Below, piece after piece: positions 50,542-59,608 of a stretch of DNA of 64,000 nucleotides; the first letter of the stretch is position 1; the number at the start of each line of letters is the position of its first letter. The notes beneath the pieces were generated by a model. It was not told the DNA's origin. It saw only the letters and a list, made by a program, of their open reading frames with translations, and did no database searches. The position numbers were made by a program, and so were the translations under genes. This DNA comes from Streptomyces cyaneofuscatus (GTDB lineage: Bacteria > Actinomycetota > Actinomycetes > Streptomycetales > Streptomycetaceae), in NCBI RefSeq assembly GCF_000718135.1, contig NZ_JOEM01000012.1, positions 124,001 to 188,000 on the forward strand. The letters run 5' to 3'.

Positions 50542-51531
50542 GTGCTCATCGACACCTTTGACAGGGTCGCCACCGACCTGCGCGTGTCACTGACCGACAA
50601 GTGCAATCTGCGGTGCACCTACTGCATGCCGGAAGAGGGCCTGCAGTGGCTCGGCAAGAGCGAGCTGCTCTCGGACGACGAGATCGTGCGCCTGATCCGC
50701 ATCGCGGTCACCGACCTCGGCATCACCGAGGTCCGCTTCACCGGCGGGGAGCCCTTGCTCCGCCCCGGCCTCGTCTCCATCGTCGAGCAGTGCGCCGTGC
50801 TCACCCCGCGCCCCCGCATGTCGCTCACGACCAACGGCATCGGCCTCAAGCGGACCGCCGCCGCCCTCAAGGCCGCGGGCCTCGACCGGGTCAACGTCTC
50901 CCTGGACACCCTGCGCCCCGACGTCTTCAAGACCCTCACCCGCCGGGACCGCCACAAGGACGTCCTGGAAGGCCTTGAAGCCGCCCGCGAGGCCGGCCTC
51001 ACCCCGGTGAAGGTCAACTCCGTCCTGATGCCGGGACTCAACGACGACGAGGCCCCCGAGCTGCTGGCCTGGGCCGTCGCCAACGGTTACGAGCTCCGCT
51101 TCATCGAGCAGATGCCGCTCGACGCCCAGCACGGCTGGAAGCGCGACGGCATGATCACCGCCGGTGACATCCTCGCCTCGCTGCGCACCCGCTTCACCCT
51201 CACCGCCGAGGACGACGAAGCCCGCGGCTCCGCCCCCGCCGAGCGCTGGACCGTCGACGGCGGCCCGCACCGCGTCGGCGTGATCGCCTCGGTCACCCGC
51301 CCCTTCTGCCGCGCCTGCGACCGCACCCGGCTCACCGCCGACGGCCAGATCCGCACCTGCCTCTTCGCCCGCGAGGAGACGGACCTGCGCTCCGCGCTGC
51401 GCTCGGACGCGCCGGACGCGGAGATCGCCCAGCTCTGGAAGGTCGCCATGTGGGGCAAGAAGGCCGGCTCCGGACTGGACGACCCGTCCTTCCTGCAGCC
51501 CGACCGCCCGATGTCGGCGATCGGCGGCTGA
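50542..51531 (+). CDS. moaA: GTP 3',8-cyclase, molybdenum cofactor biosynthesis
   Basis: A 329-residue radical-SAM enzyme that, with MoaC, turns GTP into cyclic pyranopterin monophosphate. The N-terminal cluster is CNLRCTYCMPEEG and the SAM-binding region VRFTGGEPLLRPG. The C-terminal second [4Fe-4S] site is FCRACDRTRLTADGQIRTC. The C-terminal double glycine (AIGG), known to be essential in MoaA, is intact. It starts at GTG 50542 after GGGGGAGGAGAGCCACC. Confidence 0.96.
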   Translation: MLIDTFDRVATDLRVSLTDKCNLRCTYCMPEEGLQWLGKSELLSDDEIVRLIRIAVTDLGITEVRFTGGEPLLRPGLVSIVEQCAVLTPRPRMSLTTNGIGLKRTAAALKAAGLDRVNVSLDTLRPDVFKTLTRRDRHKDVLEGLEAAREAGLTPVKVNSVLMPGLNDDEAPELLAWAVANGYELRFIEQMPLDAQHGWKRDGMITAGDILASLRTRFTLTAEDDEARGSAPAERWTVDGGPHRVGVIASVTRPFCRACDRTRLTADGQIRTCLFAREETDLRSALRSDAPDAEIAQLWKVAMWGKKAGSGLDDPSFLQPDRPMSAIGG

Positions 51532-51534
51532 CGC

Positions 51535-51783
51535 TCAGCCCGCTCCGGGGCCGGACTCCCAGTCGGCGAGCGCCACGACATCCTTGAGGAAGCCTCGTAC
51601 GCCCAGGAACTGCGACAGGTGCTCCCGGTGCTCGTCACAGGCCAGCCAGGTCTTGCGCCGCTCGGGCGTGTGCAGCTTGGGGTTGTTCCAGGCGAGCACC
51701 CAGACCGCGTCGGCCCGGCAGCCCTTGGCGGAACAGATCGGGGCACCGGCGGCGCTCTCGGCGGATGTCTCGGGGAAGATCAC
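51535..51783 (-). CDS. Small conserved protein with a Cys/His cluster
   Basis: An 82-residue protein with no function that I know. Cysteines at PICSAKGCRA and the segment WLACDEHREHLSQFL give a C-x4-C ... C-x2-H-x2-H pattern that may bind zinc. It begins at GTG 51783, only about 7 nt after a TAGGCT -10-like box (with TTCGGT 17 bp upstream), so its mRNA may be nearly leaderless. It ends 3 bp from the moaA stop (convergent) and lies downstream of the 6C-like RNA. Confidence 0.75.
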   Translation of the reverse strand: MIFPETSAESAAGAPICSAKGCRADAVWVLAWNNPKLHTPERRKTWLACDEHREHLSQFLGVRGFLKDVVALADWESGPGAG

Positions 51784-51800
51784 GGCACCCAGCCTAAGTC

Positions 51801-51916
51801 AGGCGCTCCGCGCACCGAACGACGCATCCCCGGCCGGAGAAACGGCGACGCCGGGCAGCCACGGGGGGAGCTGCCCGGCGTCGGTCCATCGCTCCGACGG
51901 GGGATGCGGAGCGCCT
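51801..51916 (-). ncRNA. 6C-like structured RNA candidate
   Basis: Read on the minus strand there are two adjacent hairpins with C-rich 10-nt loops. The first has stem CGCTCCG/CGGAGCG and loop CATCCCCCGT (51890-51913). The second has a perfect 14-bp stem (51846-51859 with 51870-51883) and loop TCCCCCCGTG. An outer 11-bp pairing (51801-51811 with 51906-51916) and GCATCCCC/GGGGATGC could alternatively close the whole. Two hairpins with runs of five to six C in the loops are the hallmark of the actinobacterial 6C RNA. It is placed in the gap 51784-52004 between two minus-strand genes. Confidence 0.55.
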
Positions 51917-52004
51917 CTGAAGTATGTCACGGGCACCGGGGTGCGGTGCACCGGAACGTCATGATTGATCTGAGCTTTTCCTGAGCTTCGCGGTACGCCC
52001 GGGC

Positions 52005-52382
52005 TCAGTTGTGCTCCTGTGACGGGGGCACCCACCCGGCCCGCCCGTCGGGGCCCGCGGACCCGTCGCGGCCGGCGACCGGAGCGGCCTCCAGGGCAGG
52101 CCGCACGGGGGCGGTGAGATAGGCCGACGGCAGCGAAGGGGCGTTCTCCCGGCCCGCGTTGGCGATGACCACCGCCACGTACGGCAGCAGCACTCCCAGG
52201 GCGAGCGCCACGATCGCGACATGCCGCTCCACGTTCCACAGCACCGCGGCCAGCACCACCGACACCGTCCGCACGGACATCGAGATCACATAGCGCCGCT
52301 GCCTGCCCCGCACATCGTCGGCCAGCCCCTGACGGGCCTCCGTGATCCGGAAGACCTCCACCTCGTCGCTCTTCCGCAGCAT
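52005..52382 (-). CDS. DUF3099 family membrane protein
   Basis: A 125-residue protein. MLRKSDEVEVFRITEARQGL and DDVRGRQRRYVISMSVRTV are the DUF3099 signature, followed by two transmembrane helices (VRTVSVVLAAVLWNVERHVA, IVALALGVLLPYVAVVIANA) and a Pro/Gly/Asp tail. No function is known. ATG 52382 follows GGTGGTGG; a longer in-frame reading exists but lacks support. It is divergent from the glsB gene. Confidence 0.85.
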   Translation of the reverse strand: MLRKSDEVEVFRITEARQGLADDVRGRQRRYVISMSVRTVSVVLAAVLWNVERHVAIVALALGVLLPYVAVVIANAGRENAPSLPSAYLTAPVRPALEAAPVAGRDGSAGPDGRAGWVPPSQEHN

Positions 52383-52588
52383 GTGTTCCACCACCAGATC
52401 TCTGTGCCGGACGCTCCGGGACCGGGCCGCATCCACGGTACGCCGAGCACCCGGCGTACCGAAGACCGGGGCGCGCACCGCTGTCCCCGGCCGGCCGCCC
52501 CACCCTTACGGCCCCGCCCGGCGTGCGGCCCGCCGACGGCCGCCCAAGACTGGGCGGACGCGCACTCCGCGCCGCACGAGGAGGCGAA

Positions 52589-52864
52589 ATGAGCTGGTTG
52601 TGGGCAATCGTCGTGGGCCTGGTGCTCGGTGTGATCGCACGGGCGATCCTGCCGGGCAAGCAGGACATTCCCATTTGGCTGACGATCATCTTCGGTATTC
52701 TCGGCTCCATCCTCGGTAATGCCGTGGCCGGCTGGATCGGCGTCGAGGACACCAAGGGCATCGACTGGATCCGCCATCTGCTCCAGCTGGCCGGTGCCGT
52801 GGCGGTCGTCGCCGTCGGTGACATGGCCTGGCAGTCCATCCGTGGCAACAAGCGCAGAACCTGA
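52589..52864 (+). CDS. GlsB/YeaQ/YmgE-family stress response membrane protein
   Basis: A 91-residue membrane protein with three short helices: MSWLWAIVVGLVLGVIARAI, DIPIWLTIIFGILGSILGNA and HLLQLAGAVAVVAVGDMAW. This matches the transglycosylase-associated/GlsB family, whose members rise under general stress. GAGGAGGCGAA precedes the ATG. The C-terminus is basic (IRGNKRRT). It converges on tyrS with a long shared terminator. Confidence 0.88.
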   Translation: MSWLWAIVVGLVLGVIARAILPGKQDIPIWLTIIFGILGSILGNAVAGWIGVEDTKGIDWIRHLLQLAGAVAVVAVGDMAWQSIRGNKRRT

Positions 52865-52912
52865 CCCGGGGCCGGGCGGCACGGCTACGGCACAGCACCG
52901 TTACGGCACAAC

Positions 52913-52964
52913 ACAGCGCCGCGGCCGGACACGCGAGGAAAAGCGTGTCCGGCCGCGGCGCTGT
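52913..52964. terminator. Bidirectional terminator between glsB and tyrS
   Basis: A perfect 22-bp stem (52913-52934 with 52943-52964) with loop GAGGAAAA. On the minus strand the loop reads TTTTCCTC. Confidence 0.85.
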
Positions 52965-52985
52965 TCAGCGATCCGGCGGGAAGGA

Positions 52986-54257
52986 TCAACCGGCGGGGAC
53001 GACCTCCACCGCCGCCAGGTTCTTCTTGCCCCGGCGCAGCACCAGCCAGCGCCCGTGCAGCAGCTCCCCGGCGTCCGGCGCGACCTCACCGTCGGCGACC
53101 TTCACGTTGTTCACGTACGCGCCGCCCTCCTTGACCGTGCGCCGGGCACCCGACTTGCTCGGTGCGAGACCGACCTCCACCAGGAGGTCCACCAGCGGAG
53201 CCAGCTCGGAGACCCGGGCGTGCGGCACCTCGGAGAGGGCCGCGCTCAGCGTCGCCTCGTCCAGCTCCGCCAGATCACCCTGGCCGAACAGCGCCTTCGA
53301 CGCCGCGATGACCGCCGCGCACTGCGCACCGCCGTGCACCAGCGTGGTCAGCTCCTCGGCCAGCGCCCGCTGCGCGGAACGCGCCTGCGGCCGCTCCTCG
53401 GTCAGCTTCTCCAGCTCCTCCAGCTCCGCACGGCTCTTGAAGCTGAGGATGCGCATGTACCGGGAGATGTCCCGGTCGTCCACGTTCAGCCAGAACTGGT
53501 AGAACGCGTACGGGGTCGTCATCTCCGGGTCCAGCCAGACGGCACCGCTCTCGGACTTGCCGAACTTGGTCCCGTCCGCCTTCACCATCAGCGGCGTCGC
53601 CAGCGCGTGCACGGTGGCACCCGGCTCCAGCCGGTGGATCAGGTCGATGCCCGCGGTGAGGTTGCCCCACTGGTCGCTGCCGCCCTGCTGGAGGACGCAG
53701 CCGTAGCGGCGGTACAGCTCCAGGAAGTCCATCCCCTGGAGCAGCTGGTAGCTGAACTCCGTGTAGCTGATGCCCTCCTGCGACTCCAGCCGGCGGGCGA
53801 CCGAGTCCTTGGTGAGCATCTTGTTGACCCGGAAGTGCTTGCCGATGTCCCGCAGGAACTCGATCGCGGACATCCCCGCGGTCCAGTCCAGGTTGTTGAC
53901 CATCGTCGCCGCGTTCGCGCCCTCGAAGGTGAGGAAGGGCTCGATCTGCTCCCGCAACCGCTGCACCCAGGCCGCGATGGTCTCCGGGTCGTTCAGCGTG
54001 CGCTCGGCGGTCGGGCGCGGGTCACCGATCTGACCGGTGGCCCCGCCGACCAGGGCGAGCGGGCGGTGACCCGCCTGCTGGAGCCGGCGCACGGTGAGGA
54101 CCTGCACGAGGTGCCCCACGTGCAGGCTCGCCGCGGTCGGGTCGAAGCCGCAATAGAAGGTGACGGGACCGTCCGCGAGAGCCTTGCGCAATGCGTCCTC
54201 GTCAGTGGACTGGGCGAACAGCCCGCGCCACTTCAGCTCGTCGACGATGTCCGTCAC
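52986..54257 (-). CDS. tyrS: Tyrosyl-tRNA synthetase
   Basis: A 423-residue class I synthetase. The HIGH-type motif is [18 protein letters not shown], the KMSKS-type motif is [14 protein letters not shown], and the tyrosine pocket is in [15 protein letters not shown] and [13 protein letters not shown]. The C-terminal S4-like RNA-binding domain ([20 protein letters not shown]) is complete. It starts at GTG 54257. I saw no T-box leader upstream. Confidence 0.97.
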   Translation of the reverse strand: MTDIVDELKWRGLFAQSTDEDALRKALADGPVTFYCGFDPTAASLHVGHLVQVLTVRRLQQAGHRPLALVGGATGQIGDPRPTAERTLNDPETIAAWVQRLREQIEPFLTFEGANAATMVNNLDWTAGMSAIEFLRDIGKHFRVNKMLTKDSVARRLESQEGISYTEFSYQLLQGMDFLELYRRYGCVLQQGGSDQWGNLTAGIDLIHRLEPGATVHALATPLMVKADGTKFGKSESGAVWLDPEMTTPYAFYQFWLNVDDRDISRYMRILSFKSRAELEELEKLTEERPQARSAQRALAEELTTLVHGGAQCAAVIAASKALFGQGDLAELDEATLSAALSEVPHARVSELAPLVDLLVEVGLAPSKSGARRTVKEGGAYVNNVKVADGEVAPDAGELLHGRWLVLRRGKKNLAAVEVVPAG

Positions 54258-54309
54258 GGTTCCGGTGCTCCTTGCGTTACGTAGGGATGTACGGGTCAGT
54301 CTAGGCGGG

Positions 54310-55704
54310 TCACACCCCCTGGCTGACCGAGCTCATGTTGAAGTCCGGGATGCGCAGCGCGGGCATCGCGGCCCGGGTGAACCAGTCGCCCCACTCGCGC
54401 GGCAGCGTCTTCTCCGTACGGCCCGCCTCCGACGCCCGCGACAGCAGGTCCACCGGCGACTCGTTGAACCGGAAGTTGTTCACCTCGCCGACCACCTGGC
54501 CGTCCTCCACCAGATAGACGCCGTCCCGGGTCAGCCCGGTCAGCAGCAGCGTCGCCGGGTCCACCTCCCTGATGTACCAGAGGCAGGTCAGCAGCAGTGC
54601 CCGCCCGGTCGTCGCGGCCACCATCTCCTCCAGCGACCGCTCACCGCCCCCGTCCAGCACCAGGTTGTCGATGGCCGGGGCGACCGGCAGCCCGGTGAGG
54701 GCCGCCGAGTGCCGGGTCGTCGTCAGGCGCTCCAGCTTCCCGTCCCGGATCCAGTCGGTCGGGGCCAGCGGCAGCCCGTTGTCGAAGACGGAAGCGCTGT
54801 CGCCGGAGGAGTGGGCGATCACGAACGGCGCCGACTCCAGACCCGGCGCGTGCGGGTCGCTGCGCAGGGTCAGCGGGAGCGGCGCCAGCGTCTCGCCGAG
54901 CCGGGTTCCGCCGCCCGGCTGGGAGAAGACCGTCCGGCCCTCCACGGCGTCCCGCGCGGTGGACGACCAGAGCTGGTAGATCAGCAGGTCCGCGACGGCG
55001 GTCGGCGGCAGCAGCGTCTCGTACCGCCCGGCAGGCAGGTCGATCCGCCGCTCCGCCCAGCGCAGCCGCTGCGCCAGCTCCGCATCCATCGCCGCCGGGT
55101 CGACGTCCTTGAAGTCCCGCGTCGACCGGCCCGCCCACGCGGAACGGGTCCGGTCCGGGGACTTGGCGTTCAGCTCCAGTGTCCCGGTCGGCTGGTCGTG
55201 GCGGAGCCGCAGCCCCGTCGACGTACCGAGGTAGGTGGAGGTCAGCTCGTGGTTCGCGAACCCGTACAGCTCGCGGCCGCCGGAGCGGGCCCGGGCGAAG
55301 GCGTCACCGAGGGCCGGGGCGAAGTCCGCGAAGACCTCCGAGCCGGTCTCGGCGGGCGCGTCCGTGAAGTCGGGGGAGGAGGGCACCCCGCTGACGAGCG
55401 GCTGCGCGTCCTCCGCCGGACCGGCGCCCCGGGCGGCGGCCTCGGCGGCCCGTACCAGCGGCTCCAGGTCGTCGGCGGTCACGGCGGACCGGGAGACGAC
55501 GCCGGACGCGGTGCCCTCCGCCCCGTCGACGGTCGCGATGACGGTGAGGGTCCGGCCCCGGGTCACCCCGTTGGTGGTGAGCGCGTTGCCGGCCCAGCGC
55601 AGATTGGCGGAGGAGTGCTCGTCCGCGATGACCACCAGGCCGTCCGTGGTGGACAGCTCCAGGGCCCGCTCGACGATCTCGTACGGCTTGCTGACGCGGC
55701 TCAT
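54310..55704 (-). CDS. pmbA: TldD/PmbA family protein (TldE/PmbA subunit)
   Basis: A 464-residue member of the TldE/PmbA branch, the non-zinc subunit of the TldD/TldE peptidase that trims peptides and some RiPP precursors. Its start is [20 protein letters not shown], with [36 protein letters not shown] and the C-terminal [15 protein letters not shown]. The zinc motif HExxxH is absent, as expected for this subunit. The ATG at 55704 overlaps the stop of a repeat-created 29-codon ORF that separates it from tldD. Confidence 0.93.
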   Translation of the reverse strand: MSRVSKPYEIVERALELSTTDGLVVIADEHSSANLRWAGNALTTNGVTRGRTLTVIATVDGAEGTASGVVSRSAVTADDLEPLVRAAEAAARGAGPAEDAQPLVSGVPSSPDFTDAPAETGSEVFADFAPALGDAFARARSGGRELYGFANHELTSTYLGTSTGLRLRHDQPTGTLELNAKSPDRTRSAWAGRSTRDFKDVDPAAMDAELAQRLRWAERRIDLPAGRYETLLPPTAVADLLIYQLWSSTARDAVEGRTVFSQPGGGTRLGETLAPLPLTLRSDPHAPGLESAPFVIAHSSGDSASVFDNGLPLAPTDWIRDGKLERLTTTRHSAALTGLPVAPAIDNLVLDGGGERSLEEMVAATTGRALLLTCLWYIREVDPATLLLTGLTRDGVYLVEDGQVVGEVNNFRFNESPVDLLSRASEAGRTEKTLPREWGDWFTRAAMPALRIPDFNMSSVSQGV

Positions 55705-55816
55705 CGTCCGGCCTCCTGCGTCGTGTTGAGACTGTGCTTACCCGGGGGGCGACCCCCGGACCCCCAGCCGATTCCGTGGTCGCCGCTCATCGTCCGGCCT
55801 CCTGCGTCGTGTTGAG
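55699..55816 (-). repeat. 32-bp direct repeat at the tldD-pmbA junction, creating a 29-codon ORF
   Basis: The 32-bp sequence at 55785-55816 (tldD last codons, stop and ATGA) recurs perfectly at 55699-55730, offset 86 bp. Between the copies a 54-bp segment holds a GGGGG/CCCCC-rich hairpin. On the minus strand the junction reads ATGAGCGGCGACCACGGAAT and continues as a 29-residue ORF (55790 to 55701). It ends in LNTTQEAGR, the same as the TldD C-terminus. Both its ends use ATGA overlap. Confidence 0.9.
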
Positions 55817-57310
55817 GATGTTGACGCCCCGGAAGAGGGCGGAGGGGCAGCCGTGCGAGACCGCCGCGACCTGACCCGGCTGGGCCTTGCCGCAGTTGAA
55901 CGCGCCGCCGAGCACATACGTCTGCGGGCCGCCGACCTTCTCCATCGAGCCCCAGAAGTCCGTCGTCGTCGCCTGGTACGCCACATCGCGCAGCTGCCCG
56001 GCGAGCTTGCCGTTCTCGATGCGGAAGAACCGCTGCCCGGTGAACTGGAAGTTGTAGCGCTGCATGTCGATCGACCAGGACCGGTCACCGACCACGTAGA
56101 TCCCGCGCTCGACCCCGCCGATCAGGTCCTCCGTCGACAGCCCGCCCGGGTCCGGTTTGAGCGATACGTTCGCCATGCGCTGTACGGGGACATGGCCCGG
56201 CGAGTCCGCGTACGCGCACCCGTTGGACCGGCCCAGACCCGTGAGCTTCGCGATCCGGCGGTCCAACTGGTAACCGACGAGCGTGCCGTCCTTGACCAGG
56301 TCCCAGGACTGCGCCTCGACGCCCTCGTCGTCGTACCCGATGGTCGCCAGGCCGTGCTCGGCGGTGCGGTCACCGGTCACGTTCATGACGGGGGAGCCGT
56401 ACGTCAGCTTGCCGAGCTGGTCGAAGGTGGCGAACGACGTGCCCGCGTACGCCGCCTCGTAACCGAGCGCCCGGTCCAGCTCGGTGGCGTGGCCGATCGA
56501 CTCGTGGATGGTCAGCCAGAGGTTCGACGGGTCGACGACCAGGTCGTACGTCCCCGCCTCGACGCTCGGCGCCCGCATCTTCTCCGCCAGCAGCCCGGGG
56601 ATCTGCTCCAGCTCGGCGTCCCAGTCCCAGCCGGTGCCGGTCAGGTACTCCCAGCCGCGCCCGGCGGGCGGGGCGATGGTCCGCATGGAGTCGAACTCAC
56701 CGGTCGTGGAGTCCACCGCCACGGCCGTGAACTGCGGCTGGATACGCACCCGCTGCTGCGTGGTGACGGTCCCGGCCGTGTCCGCGTAGAACTTGTTCTC
56801 ATGGACGGTCATCAGGGACGCGTCCACATGCGCCACCCCTTCCGCGCCCAGCAGCCGCCCGCTCCACTCGGCGAGCAGCGCCGCCTTCTCCTCGTCCGGT
56901 ACGGAGAACGGGTCGACGTCGTACGCCGAGACCCAGGTCCGCTCGCCGTGCACCGGCTCGTCCGCCAGCTCGACGCGCTCGTCGGAGCCCGCCGCCGCGA
57001 TCACCTTGGCGGACAGCTTGGCCATGGCGACGGCCTGCGAGGCCACCTTCGCCGCCGCGTCCATCGTCAGGTCGACGCCCGAGGCGAACCCCCAGGCCCC
57101 GCCGTGCACCACCCGCACCGCGTACCCGAGGTCCGTACTGTCCGAAGCCCCGGCCGGCCGCGCGTCCCGCAGCCGCCAGGAGGCGCTGCGCACCCGCTCC
57201 AGCCGGAAGTCGGCGTGCGTGGCGCCCAGCGCGCGCGCCCGCGCGAGCGCCGCGTCGGCCAGCGCGCGCAGCGGCAGGGCCAGGAATGACTGATCTACCT
57301 CGTGGGGCAC
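55787..57310 (-). CDS. tldD: TldD/PmbA family metallopeptidase (TldD subunit)
   Basis: A 507-residue zinc peptidase subunit. The motif is in WLTIHESIGHATELDRALGY (HExxxH), with the Cys-containing C-terminal GGAFNCGKAQPGQVAAVSHG. It acts with the PmbA/TldE partner in a fold that passes unfolded peptides to the active site. The GTG at 57310 has GAAGGGAA before it. It ends at the repeat junction that leads to pmbA. Upstream is a 237-bp gap facing fabG. Confidence 0.94.
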   Translation of the reverse strand: MPHEVDQSFLALPLRALADAALARARALGATHADFRLERVRSASWRLRDARPAGASDSTDLGYAVRVVHGGAWGFASGVDLTMDAAAKVASQAVAMAKLSAKVIAAAGSDERVELADEPVHGERTWVSAYDVDPFSVPDEEKAALLAEWSGRLLGAEGVAHVDASLMTVHENKFYADTAGTVTTQQRVRIQPQFTAVAVDSTTGEFDSMRTIAPPAGRGWEYLTGTGWDWDAELEQIPGLLAEKMRAPSVEAGTYDLVVDPSNLWLTIHESIGHATELDRALGYEAAYAGTSFATFDQLGKLTYGSPVMNVTGDRTAEHGLATIGYDDEGVEAQSWDLVKDGTLVGYQLDRRIAKLTGLGRSNGCAYADSPGHVPVQRMANVSLKPDPGGLSTEDLIGGVERGIYVVGDRSWSIDMQRYNFQFTGQRFFRIENGKLAGQLRDVAYQATTTDFWGSMEKVGGPQTYVLGGAFNCGKAQPGQVAAVSHGCPSALFRGVNILNTTQEAGR

Positions 57311-57547
57311 AGGGAATTCCCTTCTCGATACACGACGGCAGTGAACCATGCGGAAGGCGGGGACAGCCGGGGATATCGCGGACATGTGTGCCCGGCACGC
57401 AATCGTGCGAACTGTAGGAACCCCACAGCACCCCGGACAAGCCACTGTCAGGGCCCGATTCCTCGATCGGCGCACGGTACCGATAGGTTTTCGACGTACT
57501 CGACCGCCAGAGGGTACGCACCACACCGCCAAGGAAAGGGTGATCCG

Positions 57548-58267
57548 TTGAGCCGCTCGGTTCTCGTCACCGGAGGAAACCGGGGCATCGGCCTCGCCAT
57601 CGCCCGCGCCTTCGCCGACAACGGCGACCAGGTAGCGATCACCTACCGCTCCGGCGAGCCTCCCCAGGAACTCACCGAGGCCGGTGTCCTCGCGGTCCGC
57701 TGCGACATCACCGACGCCGAGCAGGTGGAGCAGGCCTACAAGGAGATCGAGGAGAAGCACGGTCCCGTGGAGGTGCTGGTCGCCAACGCCGGTATCACCA
57801 AGGACCAGTTGCTGATGCGGATGTCCGAGGAGGACTTCACCTCCGTCGTCGACACCAACCTCACCGGCACCTTCCGGGTCGTCAAGCGCTCCAACCGCGG
57901 CATGCTGCGCGCCAAGAAGGGCCGCGTCGTCCTGATCTCCTCCGTCGTCGGCCTCCTCGGCTCGGCGGGCCAGGCGAACTACGCCGCCTCCAAGGCCGGA
58001 CTGGTCGGGTTCGCCCGGTCGCTGGCCCGGGAACTCGGCTCGCGGAACATCACGTTCAACGTCGTCGCCCCCGGTTTTGTCGACACCGACATGACCCAGG
58101 TGCTCACCGAGGAGCAGCGCAAGGGCATCGTGTCCCAGGTGCCGCTGGGCCGCTACGCGCGGCCCGAGGAGATCGCCGCCGCGGTGCGCTTCCTCGCCTC
58201 CGACGACGCGTCGTACATCACTGGAGCCGTCATCCCCGTTGACGGCGGATTGGGCATGGGTCACTGA
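57548..58267 (+). CDS. fabG: 3-oxoacyl-[acyl-carrier-protein] reductase
   Basis: A 239-residue SDR that reduces beta-ketoacyl-ACP with NADPH in type II fatty acid synthesis. The nucleotide loop is TGGNRGIGLAIARAFA; NAG is in LVANAGITKD; the catalytic Ser is in LISSVVGLLG, and Tyr/Lys are in NYAASKAGLVGFARSL. The end IPVDGGLGMGH is typical. It starts at TTG 57548 after AAAGGGTGATCCG, a good ribosome site. It is followed 5 bp later by fabI. Confidence 0.94.
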   Translation: MSRSVLVTGGNRGIGLAIARAFADNGDQVAITYRSGEPPQELTEAGVLAVRCDITDAEQVEQAYKEIEEKHGPVEVLVANAGITKDQLLMRMSEEDFTSVVDTNLTGTFRVVKRSNRGMLRAKKGRVVLISSVVGLLGSAGQANYAASKAGLVGFARSLARELGSRNITFNVVAPGFVDTDMTQVLTEEQRKGIVSQVPLGRYARPEEIAAAVRFLASDDASYITGAVIPVDGGLGMGH

Positions 58268-58272
58268 TCACC

Positions 58273-59040
58273 ATGAGCGGAATTCTCGACGGCAAGCGCA
58301 TCCTCATCACCGGGGTGCTGATGGAGTCGTCCATCGCGTTCCACACCGCGAAGGTGGCCCAGGAGCAGGGTGCCGAGGTCATCCTCACGGCCTTCCCCCG
58401 CCCCACCCTGACCGAGCGCATCGCCAAGAAGCTGCCGAAGCCCGCCAAGGTCATCGAGCTGGACGTGACCAACCAGGAGCACCTGGACCGGCTGGAGAGC
58501 CTGGTCCGCGAGGAGCTCGGCTCGCTGGACGGCGTCGTCCACTCCATCGGCTTCGCGCCGCAGGACGCGCTCGGCGGCAACTTCCTCAACACCCCGTTCG
58601 AGTCCGTCGCCACCGCGATGCACGTCTCGGCGTTCTCCCTGAAGTCGCTGGCCATGGCCTGCAAGCCGCTGATGAGCGAGGGCGGCTCGATCGTCGGCCT
58701 CACCTTCGACGCCCAGTACGCCTGGCCGCAGTACGACTGGATGGGCCCGGCCAAGGCCGCGCTGGAGGCCACCTCCCGCTACCTCGCCCGTGACCTGGGC
58801 AAGGACGGGCTGCGCTGCAACCTGATCTCGGCCGGACCGATCGGCTCCATGGCCGCCAAGTCCATCCCGGGCTTCTCGGAGCTGGCCGACGTCTGGAACA
58901 CCCGCGCCCCGCTCGCCTGGGACATGTCCGACCCCGAGCCGGCCGGCCGCGGCGTCGTGGCGCTGCTCTCCGACTTCTTCCCGCGCACGACCGGCGAGAT
59001 CATCCACGTCGACAGCGGCGTGCACATGATGGGCGCCTGA
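58273..59040 (+). CDS. fabI: Enoyl-[acyl-carrier-protein] reductase
   Basis: A 255-residue NADH-dependent enoyl-ACP reductase, the InhA/FabI type. Visible are ITGVLMESSIAFHTAKVAQE at the nucleotide site, VVHSIGFAPQDALGG, and the Y-x6-K catalytic pair in QYAWPQYDWMGPAKAALEAT, with substrate loop SAGPIGSMAAKSIPGFSEL. Together with the adjacent fabG it completes the reductive steps of fatty acid elongation. A strong terminator follows. Confidence 0.95.
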   Translation: MSGILDGKRILITGVLMESSIAFHTAKVAQEQGAEVILTAFPRPTLTERIAKKLPKPAKVIELDVTNQEHLDRLESLVREELGSLDGVVHSIGFAPQDALGGNFLNTPFESVATAMHVSAFSLKSLAMACKPLMSEGGSIVGLTFDAQYAWPQYDWMGPAKAALEATSRYLARDLGKDGLRCNLISAGPIGSMAAKSIPGFSELADVWNTRAPLAWDMSDPEPAGRGVVALLSDFFPRTTGEIIHVDSGVHMMGA

Positions 59041-59059
59041 CCGGCCTCCATCCCTGCGG

Positions 59060-59121
59060 GACGGCCCCCGGCCGCGTACCACCTCGTCGTTCTTCGAGGC
59101 GGTACGCGGCCGGGGGCCGTC
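59060..59121. terminator. Terminator after fabI
   Basis: A perfect 21-bp outer stem (59060-59080 with 59101-59121) with an inner CCTCG/CGAGG stem. Confidence 0.85.
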
Positions 59122-59224
59122 GCCGTCCGTGACTCCCCGCCGCCGCTCCGGTCGAAAAGTCGGCCGGTCCACCGCAGAATGTGGAGGAACCGGACTTCTG
59201 TCAGGCTGCGGGAGGGAGATCGCC

Positions 59225-59596
59225 GTGCGCCCCACGCGTCGCCGCACCCGTCTCCTGCTGGCCGCGTCGGCGGCCGTCGCCGCACTCGCCGTACCCCTGG
59301 GAGTCCACGTCGCCCGTGGAGCCGACACCGGTACGGCTGCCGAGCCCCCGCCCCCCGAACCGGCCGGCTCCGAGTGCCGTACGGCGATCGAGGGCTCCCG
59401 GGTCGTCGCGTACTGCCACAACCCCTACCCCTCCACCGACCTGGTCCAGCTCCACACCGAGTGCGCCCGCTGGTGGGACGTCGACGCGGACGGCGCGGCG
59501 GTCGCGGTGGCGCCGGGGCGGACCGTGCGGCTGGAGGACCGCTGCTGGAAGGAGATCGCGACCGCCTGGGTCAGCCACCGTCCGGCGCCGCTCTGA
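59225..59596 (+). CDS. Small secreted or membrane-anchored protein of unknown function
   Basis: A 123-residue protein starting at GTG 59225 (GGAGGGAG before). It has a twin-arginine-like basic start (VRPTRRRTRLLLAASAAVAA) and a hydrophobic helix that is a signal peptide or anchor. The extracytoplasmic part has four cysteines (SECRTAIEG, VAYCHNPYPS, HTECARWWD, DRCWKEIA) and Trp residues, suggesting a small disulfide-bonded domain. I do not recognise the family. It converges on the FadR-type regulator gene. Confidence 0.75.
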   Translation: MRPTRRRTRLLLAASAAVAALAVPLGVHVARGADTGTAAEPPPPEPAGSECRTAIEGSRVVAYCHNPYPSTDLVQLHTECARWWDVDADGAAVAVAPGRTVRLEDRCWKEIATAWVSHRPAPL

Positions 59597-59608
59597 AAGG
59601 GTCCGGGG

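Noticed and set aside
54258..54309. T-box leader for tyrS
   Set aside because: The gap is only 52 bp and lies on the wrong side (downstream of pmbA), and no specifier stem or T-box sequence was seen upstream of the GTG.
57311..58264. Extension of tldD upstream to 58264
   Set aside because: It would run antisense through fabG. GTG 57310 has a ribosome site and gives the family length.
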